From Antarctobacter albus (GTDB taxonomy: Bacteria > Pseudomonadota > Alphaproteobacteria > Rhodobacterales > Rhodobacteraceae): a stretch of DNA of 64,000 bases. Within the stretch, counting starts at the first letter, position 1; each line of letters begins with the position of its first letter. The notes under the pieces are model-generated. The model was not told the DNA's origin and ran no database searches. It saw nothing but the letters and a program-made list of their open reading frames with translations. The DNA is taken from NCBI RefSeq assembly GCF_900101505.1, contig NZ_FMZI01000018.1, positions 36,363-100,362 on the forward strand, in the 5' to 3' direction. This document shows positions 16,126 to 25,406 of this stretch, one piece after another. The translations under genes were made by a program, and so were the position numbers.

Positions 16126-17030
16126 CCACCATCATCCCCTTCGAAGACGGCGAGAAAAACCTCGACTGGCTGGGCCTCGCGCGGGCTTTCGACGCGGGCC
16201 ACCAGCGCCCCAAGGCGGAAATCGAGGATGTCTTTCTCTACCGCGGCAAGGACACGCTGCTGAATCGCTCGGCCTGGATCGACGGGCTGGGCATCGCGGT
16301 CAAGGCGGCCACGGTCTTTCCCGGCAACCCCGGTAAGGGCAAGCCGATGATCGGCGGCGCGGTGAACCTATTCGACGACGGTGACGGCAGCCTGAGCGCG
16401 GTGGTGGATTTCCACCTTGTCACCAAGTGGAAGACCGCAGGCGACAGTCTCTGCGCGGCGCTGAAACTGGCCCGCCCCGACAGCCGCAAGATCCTGATCG
16501 TCGGTGCGGGCACCGTGGGCGCATCGCTTCACCAGGCCTATTCCGCCGGTTTCCCCGAGGCCGAATTCACCGTCTGGAACCGCACCCCCGACAAGGCCCG
16601 CGCCTTCGCCGAAGAGCGCGGCATCGCCTGGGCCGAGGATCTCGAACAGGCGGTGGGCGCTGCCGACATCGTCACCTCCGCCACCATGAGCACCAACCCC
16701 CTGCTGAAAGGCGACTGGTTCCGCCCCGGCCAGCACATCGACCTGATCGGCGCCTACCGCCCCGACATGCGCGAGGCCGACGACACCGCCATCAAGCGCG
16801 CGCGGCTCTTTGTCGACAGCTACGACACCACGCTGGCCCATATCGGAGAGCTCAAGATCCCCTTCACCAACGGGCTGATCACCGGCCATGACATCGTCGC
16901 CGATTACTATGCGCCGGAACTCTTCCACCGCCGTAGCGACGAAGAGATCACCCTGTTCAAGAACGGTGGCGGCGCCCATCTCGACCTGATGTGCGCGCGC
17001 TACATCCTCGACGCCTGGCAAGCGGCATGA
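16122..17030 (+). CDS. Ornithine cyclodeaminase / mu-crystallin family protein
   Basis: A 302-residue NAD(P)-binding protein. The dinucleotide fold is at about residues 125-150 (KILIVGAGTVGASLHQAY), preceded by the substrate-side region (GLGIAVKAATVFPGNPGKGK). Family members include ornithine cyclodeaminase, ketimine reductase and alanine dehydrogenase. The conserved catalytic Asp region appears as DLIGAYRPDMREAD. Overlapping starts on both sides place it in the fghA run. Substrate cannot be determined; a link to polyamine or proline metabolism is possible but unproven. Confidence 0.88.
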   Translation: MTTIIPFEDGEKNLDWLGLARAFDAGHQRPKAEIEDVFLYRGKDTLLNRSAWIDGLGIAVKAATVFPGNPGKGKPMIGGAVNLFDDGDGSLSAVVDFHLVTKWKTAGDSLCAALKLARPDSRKILIVGAGTVGASLHQAYSAGFPEAEFTVWNRTPDKARAFAEERGIAWAEDLEQAVGAADIVTSATMSTNPLLKGDWFRPGQHIDLIGAYRPDMREADDTAIKRARLFVDSYDTTLAHIGELKIPFTNGLITGHDIVADYYAPELFHRRSDEEITLFKNGGGAHLDLMCARYILDAWQAA

Positions 17031-17941
17031 CCCTGCTCGGCGGCGCGCTGGCGCTTGCCGCGCTCGGCGCCGCCGCTCTGCCCGCCTGGCGCGAAACCCG
17101 CCGCCAAAGGACCCCCGACCTGCAGATCAGCGCCCCCGGGCAATTCGCCGTACTGTCTCAGGGGCGCACCCACTACCAGTGGTCCGGCCCCGAGGACGCC
17201 CCGGTCGTCGTCTGCGTCCACGGGTTGACCACCCCTTCCTTCGTCTGGCGCGGGTTGATCCCGCACCTGACCGCCGCAGGCGCACGGGTACTCAGCTACG
17301 ATCTCTACGGGCGCGGCTTTTCCGACGCGCCGCGCGGCCGCCAGACCGGCGCCTTCTTCACCCGGCAACTGTCCGACCTGCTGGAGCATGAGGGGATCGA
17401 CACCCCCGTGACCCTTGTGGGCTACTCGATGGGCGGCGCCATCGTCACCTGCTTTGCCGCCGCGCATCCGGACCGCGTGCACCGGTTGGCCCTCGTGGCG
17501 CCCGCCGGCATGGGCCACGATCTCGGGCCGATCGCCCGCTTCAACACCGGCGTGCCTCTCCTGGGCGACTGGCTCTTCCACATGGGCTATCCCCGCCAGT
17601 TACGCGCGGGCATCGAGGCAGAGCGCGCCCTGCCCTCTTCGGTTCAGGGGATCGCGGACCTGCAACTGGCCCAGCTCGACCGGCGCGGTTTACTGCGTTC
17701 GGTGTTGTCCTCGCTGCGCGGCGTTCTGCGCGCGCCCCTGCAAGAGGAACACCGGAAAATCGCCGGGGCCGGAATCCCCGTCACGGCGGTCTGGGGCCGC
17801 GAGGACAAGGTGATCCCGCTCAGTGCCCTGGCAACGCTGACCCAGTGGAACCGCACCGCCCGGCAAGAGGTCATCGACGGCGCCGGCCACGGCCTCACCT
17901 ATACCCACACGGATCAACTCGCCCGCGCGCTCGACCTCTGA
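17027..17941 (+). CDS. Alpha/beta hydrolase with N-terminal membrane anchor
   Basis: A 304-residue hydrolase starting at the ATG that overlaps the preceding stop. Residues 1-20 are hydrophobic (LLGGALALAALGAAALPAW), suggesting a membrane anchor or uncleaved signal. Catalytic features: oxyanion region VCVHGLTTPSFVW, nucleophile elbow GYSMGGAIVT, acid in WGREDKVIP and histidine in GAGHGLTY. It ends the tetR-fghA run; downstream is a strong terminator on the opposite strand. Substrate unknown. Confidence 0.9.
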   Translation: MTLLGGALALAALGAAALPAWRETRRQRTPDLQISAPGQFAVLSQGRTHYQWSGPEDAPVVVCVHGLTTPSFVWRGLIPHLTAAGARVLSYDLYGRGFSDAPRGRQTGAFFTRQLSDLLEHEGIDTPVTLVGYSMGGAIVTCFAAAHPDRVHRLALVAPAGMGHDLGPIARFNTGVPLLGDWLFHMGYPRQLRAGIEAERALPSSVQGIADLQLAQLDRRGLLRSVLSSLRGVLRAPLQEEHRKIAGAGIPVTAVWGREDKVIPLSALATLTQWNRTARQEVIDGAGHGLTYTHTDQLARALDL

Positions 17942-17952
17942 CCACCCGGCGT

Positions 17953-18011
17953 TTCTTTGGGCCAAAAATACCTCCGGGGGAGGCTCGCAGAGCCGGGGGG
18001 CAGCGCCCCCC
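17953..18011 (-). terminator. Terminator with conserved tail, family copy A
   Basis: Read on the minus strand after the MFS stop: hairpin GGGGGGC-N3-GCCCCCC (17995-18011), then CCTCC-CCC-GGAGG (17971-17983), then TATTTTT and the conserved tail GGCCCAAAGAAAC. Three other intergenic sites in the window share the hairpin plus tail layout. Confidence 0.7.
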
Positions 18012-18017
18012 TTGTCC

Positions 18018-19259
18018 TCAGGCCGTCACAGGCACTGGCAACGCCCGGTTTTCCCGGATCGGCAGGTGCACCAGCGCGCTCAACGCTCCTACGCCCACGC
18101 CGATCCACCAGACCATCGTGTAATCCCCGGTCGCGTCATACAGCCGCCCGCCCAGCCAGACCCCCAGGAACCCGCCGACCTGGTGGCTGAAGAAGACGAC
18201 GCCATACAGCGTGCCCATGTAGCGCAGCCCGTAAAGATGCGCGACCAGGCCAGAGGTCAGCGGCACCGTCGCCAGCCAGAGCGAGCCCATCACCGCCGAA
18301 AAGACCAGAACGCTGCCCGGGGTGATCGGCATCAGGATAAAGGCCGCGGCGACCACCGTGCGCGCGGTATAGATCAGCGCCAGCAGGTACTTGCGCGGAA
18401 AGAGATTGCCCAGCCAGCCCGCCGTCAGCGTCCCGGCGATGTTGAACAGCCCGATCAGTGCGATCGAGGCTGCCCCCAGCGCAGAGGTCGTCGTCACCCC
18501 CAGCGAATGCAGCGTGCCGCCCACGGCGATCGGCCCGCACATCTCCGTCACCAGCGCCGGGAAATGCGCCGTGATGAAGGCCAGCTGGTAGCCGCAGGAA
18601 AAGAACCCGATGAAGATCAGCGAGAAAGAGGGATCGCGGAACGCCCGGCGCAGAATCACGCCCATGCTTTCCTCGATCTCGGTTTTCGAGGCCGCCGGCG
18701 CCCGCATCAGGGGCAGGGTCAGCAGCACCGCCAGGATCGCGCCGGCAAAGACGAAAAACACCATCTGCCAGGCCATCAGCGACAGCAGCGCCTCGGCCAC
18801 CGGCGCGCCAACCACCTGCCCGGCGCTGCCCGCCGCCGTGGCAATCGCCAGCGACATCGACCGGTTCTCGGCGCTGGACGCCCGGCCCACCACCGCCAGG
18901 ATCACACCGAAGCCGGTGCCCGCGATACCGAAGCCCACCAGCACCTCCAGCGCCTGCAGCGAAAACGGGTCACTCGACAGGCCCGACAGCACCAGCCCGA
19001 TGGCGTACATCACCGCGCCCAGGATGATGGCCACCCGGTCGCCCAGCCGCTCGGCAAAGGCGCCGAACAGCGGCTGGCCGATGCCCCAGGCCAGGTTCTG
19101 GATCGCGATGGCCAGGCTGAACTCGGCCCGCGCCCAGCCGAACTCCTCGGCGATGGGGATCTGGAAGACCCCGAAACTGGCCCGGACGGCAAAGCTGACA
19201 AGGATGATGATGCAGCCGACGATCAGGACCGGGGTGAAAAGCGGGGCACGGGACGACAT
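18018..19259 (-). CDS. Major facilitator superfamily transporter
   Basis: A 413-residue permease with twelve predicted membrane segments. The start is the ATG at 19259 (MSSRAPLFTPVLIVGC); the longer in-frame N-terminus is non-hydrophobic and lacks a ribosome site. Typical MFS loop residues follow helix 2 (GQPLFGAFAERLGDR) and a G-x-x-x-G rich middle. It resembles the OFA/NarK-like oxalate:formate antiporter group by overall shape, but substrate cannot be read. Convergent with the alpha/beta hydrolase gene. Confidence 0.88.
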   Translation of the reverse strand: MSSRAPLFTPVLIVGCIIILVSFAVRASFGVFQIPIAEEFGWARAEFSLAIAIQNLAWGIGQPLFGAFAERLGDRVAIILGAVMYAIGLVLSGLSSDPFSLQALEVLVGFGIAGTGFGVILAVVGRASSAENRSMSLAIATAAGSAGQVVGAPVAEALLSLMAWQMVFFVFAGAILAVLLTLPLMRAPAASKTEIEESMGVILRRAFRDPSFSLIFIGFFSCGYQLAFITAHFPALVTEMCGPIAVGGTLHSLGVTTTSALGAASIALIGLFNIAGTLTAGWLGNLFPRKYLLALIYTARTVVAAAFILMPITPGSVLVFSAVMGSLWLATVPLTSGLVAHLYGLRYMGTLYGVVFFSHQVGGFLGVWLGGRLYDATGDYTMVWWIGVGVGALSALVHLPIRENRALPVPVTA

Positions 19260-19349
19260 GATAAAAACTCCGGAACACGGGCGCCGAGAAGTCGCCCGTT
19301 CGACGCCCGGCGTCAAACTCGAATGCGTGATGGTTCGGTTCAGAATTCC

Positions 19350-20066
19350 TTATGCGTCGCCGCGCCAGCCGGTCAGCCGCGCGCCGCCGGTCAGGTGATC
19401 GACAAGATCGCTGGCCCGCACCTCCGGGTCCTCGGTCTCCGCGATCCGTGCCAGTGCCCGGTCACGCAGGGCGGCAGGCGTCTCCTCGAAGGAAATGCCC
19501 ACCTCGCCCTCGCCTTCGCAGAGCGCCGGCAGGCCCAGGACCGGGCGCAGATCCTGCACCTGCGATCCGGTGAGATCCAGCACCGCCAGCTCCGGCAGCC
19601 CCTTCAGCGGCGACAGGTCCGTCACCCCGGTGCGCCGGATCGACAGCTGGCGCAGCCCCCGGCACCGCGCAAGGGGTGACAGGTCGGTGACGGCGGTGCC
19701 GTCCAGCCACAGCTCTTGCAACCGCCCTAGGCCCGCCAGGGGCGACAGCTCCACGACCTCCGTTCCCTCCAGGAACAGGTTGCGCAGGTGGGTCATGCCC
19801 GACAGCGGCGACAGGTCCGTGACCGGCGTGCCCCGCAGGTCCAGCTTCTCCATCCGGGTCAGGCGGGCCAGCGGCGCCAGGTCGGTGATCCGCGTGCCTT
19901 CCAGGTCCAGCCAGGTGATCCAGTCCAGCCGACCCAGCCAGTCGGGCAGCTCTGCCAGGAACCAGGGGTTCGAGAGGTTGAGAAAGGACAGGCCGTCGCG
20001 GCGGTTCATCTTGACGTGCTGCAGCACCTCGCGCAGCTCATCCGCCAGCCGTTCCTCGTCCTCCAT
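19350..20066 (-). CDS. Leucine-rich repeat protein (SDS22-like repeats)
   Basis: A 238-residue protein with about six tandem 22-residue leucine-rich repeats of the LxxLxxLxxLxLxGTxVTDLSPL type between residues about 35 and 180, an N-terminal helical cap and a C-terminal helical domain (about 190-238). No signal peptide or membrane segment, so probably cytoplasmic. Repeats of this kind mediate protein-protein contact. Partner unknown; it is between an MFS gene and zapE, neither of which explains it. Confidence 0.85.
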   Translation of the reverse strand: MEDEERLADELREVLQHVKMNRRDGLSFLNLSNPWFLAELPDWLGRLDWITWLDLEGTRITDLAPLARLTRMEKLDLRGTPVTDLSPLSGMTHLRNLFLEGTEVVELSPLAGLGRLQELWLDGTAVTDLSPLARCRGLRQLSIRRTGVTDLSPLKGLPELAVLDLTGSQVQDLRPVLGLPALCEGEGEVGISFEETPAALRDRALARIAETEDPEVRASDLVDHLTGGARLTGWRGDA

Positions 20067-20179
20067 CCGCGTCCCCCCTGCCTGTCACCGCCACCGAGCG
20101 ACCCTGCCACGCCGCCCTGTCCCCCCGCAAGCTGCACGGCGCCTCTACACAAGGCCCCGCGCATTGGCTATGCGAGGGC

Positions 20180-21235
20180 ATGGCCACTGTCACAGACGTC
20201 TACCAATCCCGCGTCGCGTCGGGAAAGATCAAGCCGGACGAGGCGCAGACCGCCGTCCTGCCCGAACTGGAACGGCTGCGCACCGATCTGGCGCAGCCGG
20301 TCAAGCGCGGCTTTTTCCGCAAGACCATCGAGGCGCCGCAGGGCCTGTACCTCTGGGGCGGCGTCGGCCGGGGCAAGTCCATGCTGATGGATCTCTTTGT
20401 CGACACGCTGGACGTGCCCGCGCGCCGGGTGCATTTCCACGCCTTCATGCAAGAGGTCCAGGCCGCGATTCACGCCCTGCGCAGCCAGGGCGCCGAGGAC
20501 CCGATCAAGCCCGTCGCCAAGGACATCAGCGACAAGGTGCGCGTGCTGGCCTTTGACGAGATGCAGATCACCGACATCGCCGACGCGATGATCGTGGGCC
20601 GCCTGTTCGAGGCGCTGTTCGACGGCGGCACCACCGTCGTCACCACCTCGAACCGCTTGCCGGACGATCTCTACAAGGATGGCCTGAACCGGCAGTTGTT
20701 CCTGCCCTTCATCGCCTTCCTCAAGGAGCGCATGGTGGTGCGCGAGCTGGCCTCGGACCGCGACCACCGGCAAGACCGGCTGGCCGGCGCGCAGGTCTTT
20801 TTCACCCCCGCCAATGCCGAGGCCCGCAGCCAGATCGACGCCCTGTGGGAAGAGCTGACTCACGGACTTGAGGAAACCCTGACCCTGCACGTCAAGGGCC
20901 GCGAGGTGGAACTGCCGCGCTATCACAACGGTGTCGCGCGGGCCTCCTTCTTTGACCTCTGCGGCCGGATGCTGGGCCCCGCCGACTATCTCAAGCTGGC
21001 CGAAAGCGTGCGGGTCCTGATCATCGAGAACATCCCGCAACTGTCGCGACGCAACTTCAACGAGGCCAAGCGTTTCGTCACCTTGATCGACACGCTCTAC
21101 GAGGCGCGGGTCAAGCTGATCGCCTCTGCCGCCGCGCAGCCAGAAATGCTCTACGTCGAAGGCGAGGGCAGTTTCGAGTTCGAACGCACCGCCAGCCGCC
21201 TGCGCGAGATGCAGGCCGCCGAATGGTCCACCTGA
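20180..21235 (+). CDS. zapE: Cell division protein ZapE (AFG1-like ATPase)
   Basis: A 351-residue P-loop ATPase that in E. coli binds FtsZ and modulates ring constriction. Walker A GGVGRGKS at 60-67, Walker B LAFDEMQITDIADAM, sensor TTSNRLPDDLYKDGLNRQLF. Length and the C-terminal IDTLYEARVKLIASAA are as in the family. The start ATG lies 113 bp from the divergent LRR gene. Confidence 0.95.
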   Translation: MATVTDVYQSRVASGKIKPDEAQTAVLPELERLRTDLAQPVKRGFFRKTIEAPQGLYLWGGVGRGKSMLMDLFVDTLDVPARRVHFHAFMQEVQAAIHALRSQGAEDPIKPVAKDISDKVRVLAFDEMQITDIADAMIVGRLFEALFDGGTTVVTTSNRLPDDLYKDGLNRQLFLPFIAFLKERMVVRELASDRDHRQDRLAGAQVFFTPANAEARSQIDALWEELTHGLEETLTLHVKGREVELPRYHNGVARASFFDLCGRMLGPADYLKLAESVRVLIIENIPQLSRRNFNEAKRFVTLIDTLYEARVKLIASAAAQPEMLYVEGEGSFEFERTASRLREMQAAEWST

Positions 21236-21256
21236 CAGAGGTCCCCCCAAGGGCGC

Positions 21257-21285
21257 AAAAAAATGGGGCCGGCAGAACCGGCCCC
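21257..21285 (-). terminator. Rho-independent terminator after the LysM gene
   Basis: GGGGCCGG-N5-CCGGCCCC (21265-21285) is followed on the minus strand by A and seven T residues. It ends the rhodanese-LysM transcript. The zapE message reads the same hairpin from the other side without a T-run. Confidence 0.9.
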
Positions 21286-21321
21286 AGTCTTATGCTCGTT
21301 GCTTGCCTGTAGTCTTCTTGG

Positions 21322-22167
21322 TCACAAAACCGGGATGGTCAGTTGCTGGCCCACCCGGATCTTGTCCGGAGTGGTGATCTTGTCGCGGTTGGCATCGTAG
21401 ATCACCGTGTACTGCATCGTGTCGCCGTAAAAGCGGTAGGAAATCGCCGCCAGGCTGTCGCCCGGCTGCACCGTATAGACCTCGGCCCGGGCAAGGGAAC
21501 GGGCACGGGGCCGCGTCACCTCCGGCTCGGCCCCCACCAGCCCGCTGTCCGCCGGAACCTTGGTCGCCCCCACCGAGCGTTGCACCAGGGTCGCCAGCAG
21601 GGTCGTCGTGTCCACCTTGCCGTCCGAGGTGATCAGCGCCTCGGGCACCGCGATCCGGCCGCTGTCGCGCGCCTCGTTCAGCAGCGCGTCCAGGTAGGCA
21701 TCTGATTGCCCCTGCCGCAGGGCTTGCACCACCAGCGTCTGCAGATCGCCGGAGTCCGGCGCACCGGCGCCCTTGGCACCGCCGGTCAGGTTGGCCAACA
21801 CGTCCTGCGTCATGGCCATCAGCGCATCCCCCTCGGCACCCGCCGCCGGGGCCTTGCCCAGTTCGGACAAGAGCGCGGTCGTGAACGCCGGATCACCCGC
21901 CGGCGCCTGCGAGGCCTTGACCGCCGCCGCAATCGCCAGCGCCGGGTTCACTTGCGGTGTCGGAGCCGGGGCCGTGCCCGCCGCCTGCGGCGCCTCGACC
22001 GACCGGGCCAGAGCGCGCGGCAACGGATCCGGCGCCGTCGCGGCGCGTGTCACCATGTCCGGCTCTGCCGCCATCCGGTCACGGATATGCGCGGCCCCCG
22101 GCTGGAACACGATCAGGGCGGCGGTCACGGCCACGAACGCGATGCTGAACAGGATGATCCGGATCAT
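21322..22167 (-). CDS. LysM-domain protein with N-terminal membrane anchor
   Basis: A 281-residue envelope protein: hydrophobic segment at residues 1-22 (IRIILFSIAFVAVTAALIVF), a long Ala/Pro-rich low-complexity middle (about 45-215), and a C-terminal LysM domain (YTVQPGDSLAAISYRFYGD to QQLTIPVL) that binds peptidoglycan or similar glycans. This suggests a tether between inner membrane and cell wall. It follows the rhodanese gene by 28 bp on the same strand and ends at a strong terminator. Specific role unknown. Confidence 0.88.
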   Translation of the reverse strand: MIRIILFSIAFVAVTAALIVFQPGAAHIRDRMAAEPDMVTRAATAPDPLPRALARSVEAPQAAGTAPAPTPQVNPALAIAAAVKASQAPAGDPAFTTALLSELGKAPAAGAEGDALMAMTQDVLANLTGGAKGAGAPDSGDLQTLVVQALRQGQSDAYLDALLNEARDSGRIAVPEALITSDGKVDTTTLLATLVQRSVGATKVPADSGLVGAEPEVTRPRARSLARAEVYTVQPGDSLAAISYRFYGDTMQYTVIYDANRDKITTPDKIRVGQQLTIPVL

Positions 22168-22195
22168 CTGGCGCCCCCTCCCCCTTGCACGGCCA

Positions 22196-22825
22196 TCAGG
22201 CCGGAACCTTGACGGTCAGGCCCAGGAGCAGCCACAGCTGCATCCCGCCGCGATAGTACTGGATCTTCTCGGGCGGATAGCCCGCGTCGGTCAGGTTGCG
22301 GATCGCGCGCGGGCTCTGGTCGCACCACGGCCCGTTGCAGAACATCAGCAGGTCCAGCGCATCCGAGAAATCCCAGCGACTGCCCAGCCTGCGGGCGCCC
22401 AGCGCCTCCAGGATCTGGTCACGGTAGGGGTTTTCCGGCTCCAGCGTCGAAAAGGGCACATTGACCGCCCCCGGGATCGTGCCCTTGGCGAACCATTCCG
22501 GCAGCCGGCTGTCGATCAGCAGGCCCGACCCCTTGGACACCTTGGTTTCCAGGAAATCCATCACCTCGATCTCGCCCACGGTGGTCACGCCCTTGCCGGC
22601 GGAAATCGGGTGGATGCAGAACGGGGGACAGGGCCGCGAGGTCTTGGTGAATTCGGTTTCCAGCCGGTGTGAGGTATCCTGGATGCGCTCGATCACGATG
22701 TTCTCGCCGTTGACCCAGATCGACCGATAGGCCGCGTCCGGCGTGATCTTGACGTCCTGGGCAAGGGCGGGCGCGGCAAGCAGACAGAGTCCGAGCGCAA
22801 ATGCGCGGCGCATTTTGTGCAGCAT
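22196..22825 (-). CDS. Periplasmic rhodanese-domain protein
   Basis: A 209-residue exported protein. The ATG at 22825 gives a signal peptide (MLHKMRRAFALGLCLLAAPALA); longer starts spoil it. A rhodanese fold covers about residues 80-205 (LIDSRLPEWFAKGTIPGAVNVPF, shown here in two parts: LIDSRLPEWF and GTIPGAVNVPF). The active-site loop reads MFCNGPWCDQSP, with a cysteine at the catalytic position and a second cysteine four residues later, suggesting redox or sulfur chemistry. Probably co-transcribed with the LysM gene. Confidence 0.86.
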   Translation of the reverse strand: MLHKMRRAFALGLCLLAAPALAQDVKITPDAAYRSIWVNGENIVIERIQDTSHRLETEFTKTSRPCPPFCIHPISAGKGVTTVGEIEVMDFLETKVSKGSGLLIDSRLPEWFAKGTIPGAVNVPFSTLEPENPYRDQILEALGARRLGSRWDFSDALDLLMFCNGPWCDQSPRAIRNLTDAGYPPEKIQYYRGGMQLWLLLGLTVKVPA

Positions 22826-22963
22826 TTCGAATTGTCCCCAAGATACGGCGAAACACGTCATCCCCGTGTGTTTCGGCGTGGCAGCTTGGGCAAATATAGG
22901 CAAAGCGCTGCGAATCAGTCAAGACAAAGTGATTCGCGGTCTACAACTTTCTGGGGAAATCAA

Positions 22964-22987
22964 GCCGAATCAAGAACCTGATTCGGC
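22964..22987 (-). terminator. Hairpin downstream of folC
   Basis: GCCGAATCA (22964-22972) and TGATTCGGC (22979-22987) form a perfect 9-bp stem with a 6-nt loop, 29 bp after the folC stop on the minus strand. There is no T-run, so termination is possible but weakly supported. Confidence 0.45.
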
Positions 22988-23015
22988 GTGATCCGTGGCG
23001 GCACATGCCGCCGTG

Positions 23016-24299
23016 TCAGCTCATCCCGTCGCGCAGGACGGAGCCGGCCAGGTACAGCGATCCGCAGATCAGCACCCTTGCCTCTGGCGTCTCTGCCACG
23101 ATGGCCCGCAGGGCCGCGCCCACGTCCTCGGCCATCAAGGCCCGGTGGCCCGAGTCCGCAGCCATGCGGGCGGTGTCCTCGGCGGACAGGGTGTTGGCCT
23201 CGCCGGGGATGTTCACCGCCGTCAGGCTGTCCGCCACCGCCGCCAGCGGGGTCAGGAAGCCGCGCGCATCCTTGGTGTTCAGCATCCCGCAGATCAGGTG
23301 GGTCGGACGTTCTGGCAAGCCGCCCAGGTGCGCGGCCAGCGCCTTGCCTGCCGCCGGGTTGTGCCCGCCGTCCAGCCACAACTCCGCCTCGGGCGCCATC
23401 TCGGCCAGCGGCCCCTGCCGCAGCCGTTGCATCCGCGCGGGCCAGGTCGCCTGGGTCATGGCGCCTTCAAAAGCCGCCTCGCCCAGCCCCAAGTGCCGCA
23501 GCACCGCCAGCGCCGCGCCCGCATTCTCGATCTGGTGGGCGCCCGGCAGAGCCGGCATTGGCAGGTCCAGCAGGCCGTTCTCGTCCTGGAACACCAGCCG
23601 TCCGCGCTCTTCCCAGGCGTGCCAGTGCTGCCCCTGCGCCAGCAAGGGCGCGCCCAGCGCCTCGGCCCGCGCCTCGATCACCTCCAGCGCCTCGTCCGGT
23701 TGCGGGCCGACCACGCAGGGCACGCCGCGCTTGATGATCCCGGCCTTTTCCCCGGCGATCCGCGCCAGCGTGTCGCCCAGGTACTGTTCATGGTCCATCG
23801 AGATCGGCGTGATCACCGTCGCCGCCGGACGCGCCACCACGTTGGTTGCGTCCAGGCGCCCGCCCAGCCCGGTTTCCAGCAGAACGTAATCCGCCGGAAC
23901 CCGGCTCATCGCCAGGATGGCGGCGCAGGTCGTGATCTCGAAATAGGTGATCGACGCGCCGCCATTGGCACTCACGCATTCATCCAGAACCTCGGTCAGG
24001 GCCTGTTCGGAAATCAGCTCGCCGCGCAGGCGGATGCGTTCGTGGAACCGCGCCAAATGCGGCGAGGTATAGGCGTGGCAGGTCTGCCCCGCCGCCTCGA
24101 TCCCGGCGCGGATCATGGCCTGGGTCGATCCCTTGCCATTGGTGCCCGCCAGGTGGATCACCGGCGGCAGTTTTTCCTCCGGGTGGCCCAGGGCCTCCAG
24201 CAGCTGCCAGACCCGGTCAAGCGTCAGGTCGATGATCTTGGGATGCAGCGTCATCATGCGCTGCAGCAACTGGTCGGACCCAGGCGCGGCTACGGTCAT
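23016..24299 (-). CDS. folC: Bifunctional folylpolyglutamate synthase / dihydrofolate synthase
   Basis: A 427-residue Mur-ligase-family enzyme that joins glutamate to dihydropteroate and extends the polyglutamate tail of folates. P-loop GTNGKGST at 52-59, [14 protein letters not shown], and the folate-loop/central motif [15 protein letters not shown] are all present, with YLDGGHN-type [14 protein letters not shown] in the C-terminal domain. It follows accD by 28 bp, the accD-folC order common in proteobacteria. Confidence 0.96.
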   Translation of the reverse strand: MTVAAPGSDQLLQRMMTLHPKIIDLTLDRVWQLLEALGHPEEKLPPVIHLAGTNGKGSTQAMIRAGIEAAGQTCHAYTSPHLARFHERIRLRGELISEQALTEVLDECVSANGGASITYFEITTCAAILAMSRVPADYVLLETGLGGRLDATNVVARPAATVITPISMDHEQYLGDTLARIAGEKAGIIKRGVPCVVGPQPDEALEVIEARAEALGAPLLAQGQHWHAWEERGRLVFQDENGLLDLPMPALPGAHQIENAGAALAVLRHLGLGEAAFEGAMTQATWPARMQRLRQGPLAEMAPEAELWLDGGHNPAAGKALAAHLGGLPERPTHLICGMLNTKDARGFLTPLAAVADSLTAVNIPGEANTLSAEDTARMAADSGHRALMAEDVGAALRAIVAETPEARVLICGSLYLAGSVLRDGMS

Positions 24300-24327
24300 C
24301 TTGGGAGAACCTATCGAAAGGCGGAGA

Positions 24328-25269
24328 TCACTCCGCGGAATCGTCCAGTGCCGCGTTCGGCTCGGCGGCGGGCTTCAGATCGTCCGGGCCGGGCGCGGGC
24401 AGGTCGCCCCAGGTCGCCGGCGGCATCTTCATCAGCATGCGGGTGATGACGATCAGCTCTTCGCGCATCTTGCGGCGGTCCGTCACCCGGTCCAGCATCC
24501 CGTGTTCCAGCAGGTATTCCGCGCGCTGGAACCCCTCGGGCAGCTTTTCGCGGATCGTCTGTTCAATCACCCGCGGCCCGGCAAAACAGATCAGCGCGTT
24601 CGGCTCGGCGATCTGCACGTCACCCAGCATCGCATAGGATGCGGTCACGCCGCCGGTCGTCGGATGGGTCAGCACGACGATGTAGGGCAGCCCCGCCTCG
24701 CGCAGCATCTGCACCGCGACCGTGGTGCGCGGCATCTGCATCAGGCTCAGGATGCCTTCCTGCATCCGCGCGCCCCCGGCGGCGGAAAACAGCACCAGCG
24801 GGCGGCCCAGCTTTACCGCCTCCTGCGCGGCGGCGATGATGGCGTTGCCGACATACATCCCCATCGACCCCGCCATGAAGCTGAAGTCCTGCGCGGCGGC
24901 CACGATGGGCGTGCGGCCGATCTCTCCGGCGGCCACCAGCATGGCCTCCCTTTCGCCGGTGGCCTTCTGGGCGGCCTTCATCCGGTCAGGGTATCGTTTC
25001 TGGTCGCGGAAATGCAGCGGGTCGGCCAGCGGTTCCGGCACCGCGACCTCGGTGAACACGCCGCCGTCGAACAGAGCCAGGAATCGGTCGCGCGGCGTGA
25101 TGTGCATGTGATGTCCGCAGTTGGTGCAGACGTTCAGGTTGTCGCTGATCTCGCGGTGGAACAGCATCGTGCCACAGCCGTCACACTTGGACCACAGGTT
25201 CTCCGGCACCTCGCGGCGCGAAAAGATCGAGTTGATCCGGGGGCGGACGTAATTGGTGATCCAGTTCAT
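24328..25269 (-). CDS. accD: Acetyl-CoA carboxylase carboxyltransferase subunit beta
   Basis: A 313-residue subunit that with AccA transfers carboxyl from carboxybiotin to acetyl-CoA, giving malonyl-CoA. The ATG at 25269 gives the standard N-terminus MNWITNYVRPRI. A Cys4 zinc ribbon (CDGCG near residue 29 and CTNCG near 48) precedes the crotonase-like domain (FSAAGGARMQEGILSLMQ; HPTTGGVTASYAMLGD). The C-terminal tail is acidic. Operonic with folC. Confidence 0.97.
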   Translation of the reverse strand: MNWITNYVRPRINSIFSRREVPENLWSKCDGCGTMLFHREISDNLNVCTNCGHHMHITPRDRFLALFDGGVFTEVAVPEPLADPLHFRDQKRYPDRMKAAQKATGEREAMLVAAGEIGRTPIVAAAQDFSFMAGSMGMYVGNAIIAAAQEAVKLGRPLVLFSAAGGARMQEGILSLMQMPRTTVAVQMLREAGLPYIVVLTHPTTGGVTASYAMLGDVQIAEPNALICFAGPRVIEQTIREKLPEGFQRAEYLLEHGMLDRVTDRRKMREELIVITRMLMKMPPATWGDLPAPGPDDLKPAAEPNAALDDSAE

Positions 25270-25381
25270 GAAGTGCTCGCGCCGGTTCCAGGATGGGCGA
25301 GAAATAGGCAAGCCGCCCCGGAATTGCAATCAGCCAAAGCCAGCGGCCTCGCCCGCAGGGTCAAACCCCTGCCACGGGCGT

Positions 25382-25405
25382 AGGGCGGGGTTCACCCCGC
25401 CGCCC
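25382..25405 (-). repeat. Stop-adjacent hairpin repeat, copy 1
   Basis: GGCGGGG-TTCA-CCCCGCC (25384-25401) within a 24-nt block identical to 30827-30850. It begins 1 nt after the CPBP protease stop on the minus strand. Probably an RNA 3'-end element; it lacks a T-run. Confidence 0.65.
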
Positions 25406-25406
25406 G

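Noticed and set aside
18012..19679. Plus-strand open frame of about 555 codons opposite the MFS transporter
   Set aside because: Antisense to a transporter with clear membrane segments; translation is Arg/Gln-rich and featureless.
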